In this document: positions 44,296-53,002 of the stretch, piece by piece | Layout: each line of letters opens with the position of its first letter | Numbering within the stretch: position 1 is the first letter of the stretch | NCBI GenBank assembly: GCA_037200125.1 | Contig: JBBCGS010000006.1 | Coordinates: forward strand, 1-64,000 | Source of the DNA: JADGHX01 sp037200125 | GTDB taxonomy: Bacteria > Pseudomonadota > Gammaproteobacteria > Steroidobacterales > Steroidobacteraceae | Direction of reading: 5' to 3' | DNA length: 64,000 bases | Program-made: the position numbers and the translations under genes | Notes under the pieces: generated by a model | Seen by the model: only the letters and a program-made list of their open reading frames with translations | What the model was told of the DNA's origin: nothing | Database searches by the model: none

Positions 44296-45187
44296 GCGCG
44301 ATGATGCCCTGAGGCAGCCCCGTTGCGTCAACGCGTACACGGAACAATCCCCCGGCATTCGGCTGCTCTTTGCGCTCCTTGTCCGAAAGACCCTTCCACG
44401 CGGTGGTGATGTAGAGCGTGCGCAGGTCTTTGCCGCCGAAAGCGGCTTTCGTGACGTTGGCTACCGGCATCGCAAGCTTCGAGACCTTGCGGCCATCGGG
44501 CGCATAACGGTTTACGCCCCAGCCACCGTACAGGCCCGACCAGATGTTGCCCTCGGAGTCCGTGATGGGGCCGTCCGGGTGGCCATCGCCTTCACCGATG
44601 CGCGTGAAGACACGGCGGTTCGAGAGCGTGCCGTCGCGGGCGCGATCGAAGGCGTAAATGAGCTTCTTCAGCGTGTCGGTGTGATAGAGCGTGCGGTTGT
44701 CGGGGCTCGCGGTCGGGCCGTTCGTGATGACGTAGTCCTGGTCGCGCTGTTCGATGCCGCTTTCCGTGAGCTGATACAGCGCGCCGGTGGGGTCCTTCTC
44801 GTCGTCGTCCATCGAGCCGAACCAGAGGTAGCCTGCGCCATCGACGTAGCCGTCGTTCAGGCGGTTGTTGCGGGCATTGGGCTCGACCTTGTGGAACGGC
44901 TCGAACTCGCCGGTCTTCGGGTTGAAGCGATGCAGGCCGGTCTTGAGGCCGGCGAGGATGCCGCCGTCTTTCGCGGGGGCGATGAAGCCGGGCTCCGACG
45001 GCGCGGGGAAGGATTGCGTCTTGCCCGTGGGCTCGTGGAAGCGGTGGATGAACTTGCCCTTGATGTCGACGAACCAGACGGCTTCTTCGGCCGCCGACCA
45101 GTAAGGGCCTTCACCGAGCTGCGCGCCGAGGGGCCACACACATTCCGGCGTCGACGCGGCTTGCGGAGGGCTCGCGTTGTGAGTCAC
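44285..45187 (-). CDS. xylC: SMP-30 family sugar lactonase, probable xylonolactonase
   Basis: About 300 residues, a six-bladed propeller of the SMP-30/gluconolactonase family. LGEGPYWSAAEEAVWFVDI contains the metal Glu, NARNNRLNDGYVDGAGYLWFGSMD the Asn/Asp ligands, and GDGHPDGPITDSEGNIWSGL a later one. Hydrolyses the lactone formed by XylB to xylonate. I choose GTG at 45187 as start because upstream codons are a Gly/Pro-rich, unconserved stretch after the xylB stop; no strong Shine-Dalgarno decides it. Overlaps the start of xylD. Confidence 0.86.
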   Translation of the reverse strand: MTHNASPPQAASTPECVWPLGAQLGEGPYWSAAEEAVWFVDIKGKFIHRFHEPTGKTQSFPAPSEPGFIAPAKDGGILAGLKTGLHRFNPKTGEFEPFHKVEPNARNNRLNDGYVDGAGYLWFGSMDDDEKDPTGALYQLTESGIEQRDQDYVITNGPTASPDNRTLYHTDTLKKLIYAFDRARDGTLSNRRVFTRIGEGDGHPDGPITDSEGNIWSGLYGGWGVNRYAPDGRKVSKLAMPVANVTKAAFGGKDLRTLYITTAWKGLSDKERKEQPNAGGLFRVRVDATGLPQGIIAHGL

Positions 45188-45290
45188 GTTGTCACTCGTC
45201 GCACTGCCTTTGTCGTCGCTCGTCGTTCCGCCTTCGCCGGGCGGGCCGGCGCCTGGCCCCGTTTTCTTCGCACCGGCGCCGGCAACCCCT

Positions 45291-46049
45291 TCAGCGATAG
45301 CCCGCGTCGACCCAGTAAGAATGAGCGGTGCAAAAACGCGCATCGTCAGAAGCGAGGAACTGCACCATTGCGGAAACGTCCGACGGTTCGACGCGCCCCT
45401 TGAGGCATTGCTGGGTGACAATCTTTTTCTCCTCATCGGGCGTGTGCCACAACGCCATCTGGCGCGCCGTCTTCACCGCGCCCGGAATCACGCTGGTGAC
45501 ACGGATGTTCGCTTCACCGAGATCGCGCGCGAGCGCGCGCGTGAGGCCTTCGATGGCCGCTTTCGACGTTTCGTACAGCACGAGGTCCGGCAACGCGAGA
45601 TGCCACGACACGGAGCCGATGTTGATGATCGCGCCGCCGCCCGCGCTTCGCATGCCGGGCAGCACCGCCTGCGCGGCGAAGAAGTAGTGGCGCAGGTTCA
45701 CGTTGATGCGCTCTTCCCAGTACGCGGGCGTGACCTTCTCGAACGAATGCCGGTCGTCGTTCGCGGCGTTGTTCACGAGCACGGACACCGGGCCGGCCCG
45801 CTCGTCCACCGAAGCCAGGGCCGCCTTTAGCGCCGCAAGGTCCGTCAGGTCGCACTTGATGAACTGCGCGGATTCGCCGAGCTCCGCGGCAAGCTCGCGC
45901 GAAGGCACCTCCGCGATGTCCAGGAAAAACACGCGCGCCTTCTGCGCTACGAAACCACGCACGATCTGCGCGCCGATGCCGGAGCCACCGCCGGTGACCA
46001 CCACTGTCTTCCCGGCAAGCGAAGGAAAAATAGCGGACGTCATGTTCAT
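45291..46049 (-). CDS. xylB: SDR-family D-xylose 1-dehydrogenase
   Basis: 252 residues of a classical short-chain dehydrogenase. The nucleotide motif TGGGSGIG is near residue 20, NNAANDD near 93, catalytic Ser in GSVSWH near 145 and YETSK near 159. The protein closely resembles Caulobacter XylB from end to end (SAIFPSL at the start, VDAGYR at the end). It oxidises D-xylose with NAD+ to xylonolactone, the first Weimberg step. The ATG directly follows the xylA TGA. Confidence 0.9.
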   Translation of the reverse strand: MNMTSAIFPSLAGKTVVVTGGGSGIGAQIVRGFVAQKARVFFLDIAEVPSRELAAELGESAQFIKCDLTDLAALKAALASVDERAGPVSVLVNNAANDDRHSFEKVTPAYWEERINVNLRHYFFAAQAVLPGMRSAGGGAIINIGSVSWHLALPDLVLYETSKAAIEGLTRALARDLGEANIRVTSVIPGAVKTARQMALWHTPDEEKKIVTQQCLKGRVEPSDVSAMVQFLASDDARFCTAHSYWVDAGYR

Positions 46050-47498
46050 TCAGGCCCAGGAATAGCTGGTTTTGATTTGGGTATAGAACTCGACCGCGGC
46101 GAACCCCTGTTCGCGCGCGCCGTAGCTGGACTTCCGTGTGCCTCCGAACGGCACGTGGTAGTCCACGCCAGCCGTCGGCAGATTCGTCATGACCATGCCC
46201 GCACGCACATTGCGCGTGAAGTGGCGGGCATATTTGAGAGAGGCTGTGCAGATGCCGGCGGAGAGACCGAACTCTCCGGCGTTCGCCACCGCCAGCGCTT
46301 CTTCGTAATCGCGCACGCGCACGGTCGATGCGAGCGGGCCGAACACTTCTTCGCAGTTCACGCGCATATCCGGCTTCGTATCCGCGATGAGCACGGGCGA
46401 GACGTAGTAGCCGGGCTTGCCGAGCGACAATTGCTCGCCCCCCGTGACCCTGCGGCCACCTTCTTTCGTGGCGATCCGCAGATACTCGAGCGTGGTGTTC
46501 ATCTGCGCTTCGCTTGCGAGCGGACCCATTTGCGTTTCAGGCGCGAGCGCGTCACCGACGCGCAAGGCGGAAACCCTCGCGGCCAGCGCACTCACGAAGC
46601 GATCATGAATCCCTTCGGTAATGACGATGCGGCTCGAAGCCGTGCATCGCTGGCCGGTGGCGAAGAACGCGCCGTCGAGCGCGCACTGCACGGCGCGGTC
46701 GAGGTCGCAGTCATCGAGCACCACGAGCGGATTCTTGCCGCCCATCTCGAGCTGCACACGCGCCTGATGGGACAGGGCCGCGTTGGCGACTCGCGCGCCA
46801 ACACTCTGCGACCCCGTAAAGGAAATCGCCGCAACATCCGGATGCAGCGCCAGCACGTTGCCCGAAGCGCCGCTGCCGATCACGAAATTGAACACGCCCT
46901 TCGGCGCGCCGGCCTCGTGAATGATCTGCGTCAGCGCAAACGCGATCGCGGGCGTCAACGACGCCGGCTTCATCACCACCGTGTTGCCGAAGGCGAGTGC
47001 GGGCGCGCTCTTCCAAGCCGGGATCGCGATTGGAAAATTCCACGGCGTGATCAGGCCGACGACGCCGAGTGGCTCGCGGTAGGTCGCGACCTCGATCCCG
47101 GGGCGAGTCGAATCCACCGTGACACCATGACGGCGCAGCGCTTCGCCCGCGAAAAACTTGAAAATGCGGCCCGCGCGGGCGACTTCGCCGATGCCTTCGG
47201 GGAGCGTCTTGCCTTCTTCGCGCGACAGCAGGCGGCCGAGCTCTTCCTTGCGCGCGAGCAGCGTGGTGCCGACTTTGTCGAGCACATCACTGCGTACTTC
47301 AGGGCTCGCGCCCGACCACGCGGATAGCGCGGCCTTGGCGGCCTGCACGGCTTCGTTCATCGCCGCGCCATCATCCGACGGCGCACGTGCGACGACATCA
47401 CGCGTATCGGAAGGGTTCAGGCTGTCGAGCGCGGACTTGCCACGCACCCACTCGCCATTGATGTAGTGGGACAGATCCATCGTGGACGCTTCGCTCAC
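46050..47498 (-). CDS. xylA: 2-ketoglutarate semialdehyde dehydrogenase (Weimberg pathway aldehyde dehydrogenase)
   Basis: 482 residues of the NAD(P) aldehyde dehydrogenase superfamily. PWNFPIAIPAWK, catalytic Glu in LEMGGKNPLV near 254, catalytic Cys in FFATGQRCTASSR near 290, and EEVFGPLAS are visible. In this operon it should oxidise 2-oxoglutarate semialdehyde to 2-oxoglutarate, the last Weimberg step. The symbol follows Caulobacter usage and does not mean xylose isomerase. GTG start overlaps the xylX stop (GTGA, 47495-47498); xylB begins right after its stop. Confidence 0.88.
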   Translation of the reverse strand: MSEASTMDLSHYINGEWVRGKSALDSLNPSDTRDVVARAPSDDGAAMNEAVQAAKAALSAWSGASPEVRSDVLDKVGTTLLARKEELGRLLSREEGKTLPEGIGEVARAGRIFKFFAGEALRRHGVTVDSTRPGIEVATYREPLGVVGLITPWNFPIAIPAWKSAPALAFGNTVVMKPASLTPAIAFALTQIIHEAGAPKGVFNFVIGSGASGNVLALHPDVAAISFTGSQSVGARVANAALSHQARVQLEMGGKNPLVVLDDCDLDRAVQCALDGAFFATGQRCTASSRIVITEGIHDRFVSALAARVSALRVGDALAPETQMGPLASEAQMNTTLEYLRIATKEGGRRVTGGEQLSLGKPGYYVSPVLIADTKPDMRVNCEEVFGPLASTVRVRDYEEALAVANAGEFGLSAGICTASLKYARHFTRNVRAGMVMTNLPTAGVDYHVPFGGTRKSSYGAREQGFAAVEFYTQIKTSYSWA

Positions 47499-48661
47499 GC
47501 CGCGCTCTCCCCTGACGCCGTGCCGAGCAACCCGCGCTTCGCGAGGTTGCGCATGAGATCCGTCACACCGAATGCCCAGGGAGGCGCCTTGTCACACGTG
47601 GTCACTTTGTTCTCGAGCACGCCGAGGCGCTCATTTGAAACCCGCACCAGGTCGCCAGGCTTGTGCGTGAAGCCGAGGCCAGGCGCGCCGCGATCTTCGA
47701 CGGGCGCGAACATGGTGCCGAGAAACAGCACGAAGCCGTCGGGGTACTGATGATTCTTGCCGATCGTCTGCGCGACAAGCTCGGCGGGGTCGCGGCTGAT
47801 GAGGCTCATCGTGCTCTGCCCTTCGAGGCGGAAGCCTTCGTCACCCGTGATCTCCAGCCGCAAGACCGCCTTGCGCACGTCGTCGAGCGTGAAGCTCTCG
47901 TCGAACAGGCGGATGAACGGCCCTATGGCGCACGAGGCGTTGTTGTCCTTCGCTTTGCCGAGCAGGAGCGCGCTGCGACCTTCGATGTCTCGCAGGTTGA
48001 CGTCGTTGCCGAGAGCGGCGCCGAGGATGCGCCCGGCGCGATCGCAAGCGAGTACGACCTCGGGCTCGGGGTTGTTCCAGGCCGAATCGGCACGCACACC
48101 GACCCAATCGCCCCAACCAACCGACGACAGGGTCGGCGCCTTCGTGAAGATCTCCGCATCGGGCCCGATGGCCACCTCCAGGTACTGAGACCACAGGCCG
48201 TCCGCGATCAGCACGGCCTTGAGTTTCCGGGCGTCTTCAGACCCCGGCTTCACGTTGCGGATATCCGCACCGACACGATCGCGCAGGTCCTTGCGCAGGC
48301 TTTCGGCGCGCGCGGCATCTCCGCGCGCACGCTCTTCGATCACTCTCTCGATGGCCGATACCGCGAACGTGACGCCGCTCGCCTTGATGCATTGAAGATC
48401 GACGGGCGATAGCAACCGTGGCACGGTGGGCTTGTCGAACGCGGACTGCAGCGGCAGTTCTTCGAGCGGACCCAGGTCCTCGCCCGGCGGTAACTCGCCG
48501 GTCCACTCTTCGAGAAACTGCGCAGCCGTCGGCGCAATGCGCGACACGTCTCGTACGCGGCCTTCACTCACGAGGACGGGCGTCGGGCCATCGCGCGTCA
48601 GCAGGCGTCCGAGCAGCCGGGCGCCGCGCCAGTCGGCGGGAAGGTGTTCGATCAGGCTCAT
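47495..48661 (-). CDS. xylX: 2-keto-3-deoxy-D-pentonate dehydratase (FAH-fold, XylX-type)
   Basis: 388 residues of the fumarylacetoacetate-hydrolase fold. The order LLSPVDLQCIKASGVTFAVS, ALIADGLWSQYLEVAIGPDA, NNPEPEVVLACD, ALGNDVNLRDIEGRS and KDNNASCAIGPF matches the Caulobacter XylX group, including the metal-binding acidic residues. It converts 2-keto-3-deoxyxylonate to 2-oxoglutarate semialdehyde. The ATG at 48661 overlaps the stop of the sugar porter (ATGA) and its stop overlaps xylA, so these genes are tightly coupled. Confidence 0.9.
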   Translation of the reverse strand: MSLIEHLPADWRGARLLGRLLTRDGPTPVLVSEGRVRDVSRIAPTAAQFLEEWTGELPPGEDLGPLEELPLQSAFDKPTVPRLLSPVDLQCIKASGVTFAVSAIERVIEERARGDAARAESLRKDLRDRVGADIRNVKPGSEDARKLKAVLIADGLWSQYLEVAIGPDAEIFTKAPTLSSVGWGDWVGVRADSAWNNPEPEVVLACDRAGRILGAALGNDVNLRDIEGRSALLLGKAKDNNASCAIGPFIRLFDESFTLDDVRKAVLRLEITGDEGFRLEGQSTMSLISRDPAELVAQTIGKNHQYPDGFVLFLGTMFAPVEDRGAPGLGFTHKPGDLVRVSNERLGVLENKVTTCDKAPPWAFGVTDLMRNLAKRGLLGTASGESAA

Positions 48662-50106
48662 CGTTCGGCGGGTTTCGTCCACAGTTGTTGGATTGCTTCG
48701 AGCGTTCGGCCCTTGGTTTCCGGCACGAACTTCATCACGAAGAAAGCGGCCAGCACGCTCATCGCGCCGTAGATCCAATACGCGAAGCCATGGTTGAACA
48801 TCGCGTTCAGCACGGAGTTTCCGTCGAGGATCTTGAAGGACCATGACACGAACAGGTTGGCGAGCCACTGCGCGCACACCGCGATGGCCATGGCCTTGCC
48901 CTTGATGGCGTTCGGGAAGATCTCCGACAGCAGCACCCACACGACGGGGCCCCACGAAAGCGCAAACCCGCCGATGTAGGCCACGACGGCGACGAGCGCG
49001 ATGGTGCCGACATGCCCGGTCGAAAAGAGCGTGCCGAGCGTGAGCATCGACGCCGCCATCACCAGCGCGCCGAGAATCAGCAGCGGCTTTCTGCCCCAGC
49101 GATCGACGGTAACGAGCGCGACGATGGTGAACGCCACGTTCGCGATGCCCACGATGATCGTCTGCAGCAGCGACGCATCCGTGGACGCGCCCATGTTCTT
49201 GAACATGAGCGGTGCGTAGTACAACACCGCGTTGATGCCCACGAACTGCTGAAACAGGGACAGCATGATGCCGACGATCACGACGAGCCAGCCGAACGAC
49301 AGGAGTCGCCCGTCCGTGTGCGACAGGGAGTTCTCGATGTCGGTGAGCACCTGGCGCGCTTCCGTCTCGTTCGAAAGGCGACGCAGGACGTCGTGCGCCT
49401 CGTCCTTGCGGCCCTTCATCACCAGAAAGCGCGGCGTCTCGGGGACGAGCAGCAGGAGCACTACGAACAGCGCCGCCGGAATGGAGCCGGACAGCAGCAT
49501 GTATCGCCAGCCGGTGCTGAGCACCCATGCGTCATCGCCTTGAGCGGCGATAGCCCAGTTCACGAAGTACACGAGCGTCATGCCGCTCACGATCGCGATC
49601 TGCTGATAGGTAACGAGGCGGCCACGTTGCGAGGGTGGAGCAATCTCGGCGATGTACATGGGGGAGAGCATCGAAGCGATGCCAATGCCCAGCCCACCGA
49701 TCAGGCGATAAACGATGAACGGCGTCAGCGCATTCACGCCCAGCGAGCCCGCTGCGCCCATTCCCATTTCAGGGTAGGCCGAGCCGACCGCCGAGATCAG
49801 GAACAGCACTGCCGCCACGAGCAACCCGCCCTTCCGACCGAGGCGCGTGGCAAGCCAGCCCGCCAACAAGCCACCGAACGTGCACCCGAGCAGCGCACAG
49901 GACACCGCCCAACCCGATAGGGAGCTGGCACTTGTTTCCGATAGTCCGCGCGGGGTAATGAAATTGGCATCGATCGCCGTCACCGCGCCCGAAATGACGG
50001 CGGTGTCGTAACCGAAGAGCAGCCCCCCAAGCGCCGCGATCAGCGTAAGCCCATGGACGAGCGCCCCATTCGGCGTCGCCACGGCATTTGCAGTCGTTGA
50101 ATGCAT
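48658..50106 (-). CDS. xylE: Sugar porter (MFS), probable D-xylose:H+ symporter
   Basis: 482 residues with twelve helices of the sugar porter family. GGLLFGYDTAVISGAV at the first helix, GWLATRLGRKG (motif A), PMYIAEIAPPSQRGRLVTYQQ, VPETPRFLVMKGR and QQFVGINAVLYYAP are present. First gene of the xylose operon, behind a LacI-type palindrome, so D-xylose is the likely substrate. ATG at 50106 preferred; a TTG three codons upstream overlaps the ribosome-binding site. Confidence 0.9.
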   Translation of the reverse strand: MHSTTANAVATPNGALVHGLTLIAALGGLLFGYDTAVISGAVTAIDANFITPRGLSETSASSLSGWAVSCALLGCTFGGLLAGWLATRLGRKGGLLVAAVLFLISAVGSAYPEMGMGAAGSLGVNALTPFIVYRLIGGLGIGIASMLSPMYIAEIAPPSQRGRLVTYQQIAIVSGMTLVYFVNWAIAAQGDDAWVLSTGWRYMLLSGSIPAALFVVLLLLVPETPRFLVMKGRKDEAHDVLRRLSNETEARQVLTDIENSLSHTDGRLLSFGWLVVIVGIMLSLFQQFVGINAVLYYAPLMFKNMGASTDASLLQTIIVGIANVAFTIVALVTVDRWGRKPLLILGALVMAASMLTLGTLFSTGHVGTIALVAVVAYIGGFALSWGPVVWVLLSEIFPNAIKGKAMAIAVCAQWLANLFVSWSFKILDGNSVLNAMFNHGFAYWIYGAMSVLAAFFVMKFVPETKGRTLEAIQQLWTKPAER

Positions 50107-50186
50107 TCGCCTCAAGCCTCCTGTCTGCCAGCCGGGGTCTTGTAGGTACGCACCGCCCCGTTCCGGCCGTTGCGGGGAAGCCTAAT

Positions 50187-50200
50187 TGGTAGCGGTATCA
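50187..50200. promoter_or_regulatory. Candidate LacI-family operator upstream of xylE
   Basis: TGGTAGCGGTATCA is a quasi-palindrome of the form TGRTASCGSTAYCA with the central CG of LacI-family sites. On the minus strand it lies directly after a TTGCTT -35-like box (50208-50203), 80 bp before the xylE ATG. It matches the perfect palindrome at 54771. Confidence 0.65.
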
Positions 50201-50253
50201 GAAAGCAAGGTTGCGCACGCGAACCCATGAGGGAGTCTGCCGGGTGGCGGCGG

Positions 50254-50277
50254 AAAAAGCGCCCGCAGGCGGCTTCT
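50254..50277 (-). terminator. Intrinsic terminator of the lacI gene
   Basis: On the minus strand GAAGCCGCC/GGGCGCTTTTT forms a GC-rich stem with a short loop and a T5 tail, 14 bp past the lacI stop. Its sequence resembles the hairpin in front of glpK. Confidence 0.65.
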
Positions 50278-50290
50278 CCCAGCGCACGGA

Positions 50291-51355
50291 CTACGACTCG
50301 CGAGGCGGGGGCGCGTCGGACGCACGGCGAATCAGCTCGTGCGCGAACAGGTGATCGACAGGTTCGGCCGCTTCGCCGCCCTTCTTCTGCCGCACTCTGC
50401 GCAGCACCAGGTTGAGCGCCGCTTCAGCCATTGCGGCGATCGGTTGGCGAATGGTGGTGAGCTCGGGCCATACCGTGGTCGCGGTCATGGTGTCGTCGAA
50501 GCCGACGACCGACAGATCCTTCGGCACATCGAGCCCGCGCCGGTGCGCCACCGACACCACGGCGGACGCCATGTCGTCGTTGCTTGCGAAAATGGCCGTC
50601 GGCGGGCGCTTGCGGTCGAGCAGCTGCTCGGCCGCGTCGAGGCCCGACCGATAGGTGAAATAGCCCTGCTGCACATAGGCCGGATTCAGCTGGAGGCCAT
50701 GGGACTCGAGCGTGGACTCGAAGCCCGCGAACCGCTGCGCGCTGGCCGTCTGGTTCGGGTGGCCCTTGATGAAGCCGATGCGGGTGTGGCCCAGGGCGAT
50801 GAGGTGCGCCGTCATTTCGCTGGCGGCCCGGAAGTCGTCGATGCGCACGCAACTCACGTTGCCGCGGAACCGCCCCGTGGCGATCGCAATGACGGGAATC
50901 TGCGCGGCGCCGAGCTCGTTGGCGATGATGTCCGATTCGCAAAGCGGCGGCGGCAGGATCACGCCGGCCACGCTCCGCGCCAACTTGCGCGCGGCGGCCT
51001 TCTCCGCCGCGGGTTTCAGCTCGTCCCACTTTTCGAGGACGAGCTGCGAGGCCGTCTTGCTCGCCTTGTCTAGCGCCCCGACCAGCAGCTCGCTGAGATA
51101 CGCGGAGCTCGGGTTCGAATAGATCATCGCGATGCGCGTGCCGGTGGCGCCGGCCAGGGAGCGAGCGGCGGGATTCGGCGAATAGTTCAGCTCGCGGATG
51201 GCGCGCAGGACGATGTCGCGCGTCGCCTCGCGGACGTTGTCCTCGCCGTTGGTGACGCGGGAGACCGTCATGGGCGAAACGCCTGCCTTGCGGGCGACTT
51301 CGTGGATGGTGACGGCGGTGCCGCGGCGGCGGCGAGTGCGTCTCGGGGCGGTCAT
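50291..51355 (-). CDS. LacI-family transcriptional regulator
   Basis: 354 residues. The helix-turn-helix TIHEVARKAGVSPMTVSRV lies near residues 16-34 after an Arg-rich N-terminus, with the hinge helix NPAARSLAG. A periplasmic-binding-protein-like sensor domain follows (GVILPPPLCESD, GFIKGHPNQTASAQRFAGFE, TAIFASNDDMASAVV). Expected to repress the xylose genes, and perhaps the hexuronate genes, until a sugar or sugar-acid ligand binds. ATG at 51355 follows GGGGA by eight bases. A weak operator-like site lies 74 bp upstream. Confidence 0.93.
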   Translation of the reverse strand: MTAPRRTRRRRGTAVTIHEVARKAGVSPMTVSRVTNGEDNVREATRDIVLRAIRELNYSPNPAARSLAGATGTRIAMIYSNPSSAYLSELLVGALDKASKTASQLVLEKWDELKPAAEKAAARKLARSVAGVILPPPLCESDIIANELGAAQIPVIAIATGRFRGNVSCVRIDDFRAASEMTAHLIALGHTRIGFIKGHPNQTASAQRFAGFESTLESHGLQLNPAYVQQGYFTYRSGLDAAEQLLDRKRPPTAIFASNDDMASAVVSVAHRRGLDVPKDLSVVGFDDTMTATTVWPELTTIRQPIAAMAEAALNLVLRRVRQKKGGEAAEPVDHLFAHELIRRASDAPPPRES

Positions 51356-51428
51356 GCGCCGTGTCCCCACTGGCGCGAGGGCGGCTGATGGAGGATCAGC
51401 GTCGACGCCGCAGGCGCCGCTGGCGTCC

Positions 51429-51442
51429 GTTTACCGTTACCA
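51429..51442. promoter_or_regulatory. Weak LacI-type site upstream of lacI
   Basis: GTTTACCGTTACCA (reverse TGGTAACGGTAAAC) keeps the TGGTA.CGGTA core of the xylE site but loses the last bases. Its position suits autoregulation. Confidence 0.3.
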
Positions 51443-51494
51443 ATATGCGCCATATCCGCCGGGAGCTCGTTGAACGCAGGGGGCCAGTGTAGCA

Positions 51495-51715
51495 ATGCGC
51501 GCAGCGATTGTTCGCTTTCTACTAAGTCTCTCGTGCGCCGCTCATACGGAAGACGGGCACGACCTGTGGCTCCGCTATCAGGCGGTCGAGTCGGCGCCGA
51601 CAATGGCCAGCGGAATGCTCGGTGATTCCGCTCAACGGCGAATGGAAATACGCGATTGCCCCCTCCGGCATGGGCCCCCCGGCCGATCCGGTAACACTAC
51701 CAATCCCACATCGAG
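51495..51715 (+). pseudogene. Remnants of an alpha-glucuronidase gene and an adjoining carbohydrate-enzyme fragment
   Basis: From an ATG at 51495 comes a shortened signal peptide (IVRFLLSLSCAAH), then TEDGHDLWLRYQAVESAP, the characteristic N-terminus of GH67 alpha-glucuronidases. The similarity stops near 51600. In the next frame, 51622 onward reads IPLNGEWKYAIAPSGMG, which looks like a piece of a glycoside hydrolase or sialate-esterase-type protein. Nothing of either enzyme remains afterwards, since manD occupies the opposite strand. I infer a decayed glucuronoxylan gene; similarity is judged by eye. Confidence 0.5.
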
Positions 51716-52941
51716 CCGTCTTCGAGACGCGCGATCGGAAGCTGCTTGGCGTTGTAGGGATACTTCGCCGCCAGCTTCTCGTCGATGTCCACGCCATGAC
51801 CGGGGCTCTCGCCGCAGAACAGGCGCCCGTCGCGGAACGTGTAGTCGTTCGGGAAAACCTGCAGCGTCTCGGGCGAGTGGTGCATGTATTCCTGAATGCC
51901 GAAGTTCGGCACCCATGCATCGAAGTGGAGCGCGGCGCCCATGCAAACCGGGGAAAGATCCGTGGCGCCGTGGAAGCCGGTGCGCACGGCGTGAAGAGCT
52001 GCGAAATCCGCGATCCGGCGAACATGCGTGATGCCGCCGGCGTGCACGATGGTCGTGCGGATGTAGTCGATGAGCTGGTTCTGGATGAGGTGTTTGCAAT
52101 CCCAGATCGAGTTGAACACCTCGCCCACGGCCAACGGCGTCACCGTGTGTTTGCGGATCAGCTCGAACGCGCTCTGATTTTCCGCAGGCGTGGAGTCTTC
52201 CATCCAGAAAAGCCGATACGGTTCGAGATCGCGGCCCAGGCGCGCCGCTTCGATCGGTGTGAGGCGGTGATGCACATCATGCAGCAGCTCGATGTCAGGG
52301 CCGTGATCCACGCGCAGGCGTTCGAATAGCTGCGGCACCGTGTTGAGATACTTCGTGGTGTTCCACACGGTCTCGGCCGGCAGCGCACTCTCCGCCGGCT
52401 CGTAGCCGGTCTTCACGTTCGACACGCCGTAGGTCTTGCTCAGGCCCGGCACACCGCTTTGCGCGCGAATCGCCTTGTAGCCCATATCGATGTAGCGCCC
52501 TACTTCAGCGCTCGTCTCCGCGATGTCGCGGCCGTTCGCGTGGCCGTAAACCAGCGCGCCCTCGCGCGAGCGGCCACCGAGAAGCTGATAGAGCGGCTGA
52601 CCGCTCATCTTGCCGAGGATGTCCCACAGGGCAACGTCGACCGCCGCAATGGCCGTCATCGTTACGGGGCCGCGCCGCCAATACGCGCCGCGATGGAAGA
52701 ACTGCCACGTGTCTTCGATACGGCCGGCGTCGCGACCGATCAGGTTGGGGATGAGATGCTCCTGCAGATACGCGGCGACAGCGAGCTCCCGCCCGTTCAG
52801 CGTGGCGTCGCCGAGCCCATAGATGCCGGAGCGCGTCTCGATCTTCAGCGTGACGAAATTGCGCCCGGGACACGTAACGATCACACGCGCAGCGACGATC
52901 TCGCGGTCACGCGCGGAGGAATGGGAAACGGGAGTGCTCAT
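51697..52941 (-). CDS. manD: D-mannonate dehydratase, enolase superfamily (ManD)
   Basis: 414 residues of the mandelate racemase/enolase fold. IVTCPGRNFVTLKIET at the N-terminus, metal ligands Asp in LLHDVHHRLTP, Glu in WMEDSTPAEN and Glu in AVGEVFNSIWD, His in HGATDLSP, and the C-terminal ARLEDGSMWDW all match the ManD group. Converts D-mannonate to 2-keto-3-deoxygluconate in glucuronate catabolism, though some members act poorly on several sugar acids. A hexuronate transporter gene lies directly upstream. ATG at 52941. Confidence 0.9.
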   Translation of the reverse strand: MSTPVSHSSARDREIVAARVIVTCPGRNFVTLKIETRSGIYGLGDATLNGRELAVAAYLQEHLIPNLIGRDAGRIEDTWQFFHRGAYWRRGPVTMTAIAAVDVALWDILGKMSGQPLYQLLGGRSREGALVYGHANGRDIAETSAEVGRYIDMGYKAIRAQSGVPGLSKTYGVSNVKTGYEPAESALPAETVWNTTKYLNTVPQLFERLRVDHGPDIELLHDVHHRLTPIEAARLGRDLEPYRLFWMEDSTPAENQSAFELIRKHTVTPLAVGEVFNSIWDCKHLIQNQLIDYIRTTIVHAGGITHVRRIADFAALHAVRTGFHGATDLSPVCMGAALHFDAWVPNFGIQEYMHHSPETLQVFPNDYTFRDGRLFCGESPGHGVDIDEKLAAKYPYNAKQLPIARLEDGSMWDW

Positions 52942-53002
52942 CGCGGCTCACCTTATGCACTGATCACAACTCAAGTTTAACCCGCGCTGCGCCGACGAAC
53001 CC

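Noticed and set aside
32926..50277. Mobile repeat family shared by the 32926 and 50254 hairpins
   Set aside because: The similarity is limited to the stem and T-run expected of any GC-rich intrinsic terminator.
51690..51703. GGTAACACTACC as another LacI-type site
   Set aside because: It keeps the arm spacing but lacks the central CG and lies over the manD stop, where an operator has no clear use.
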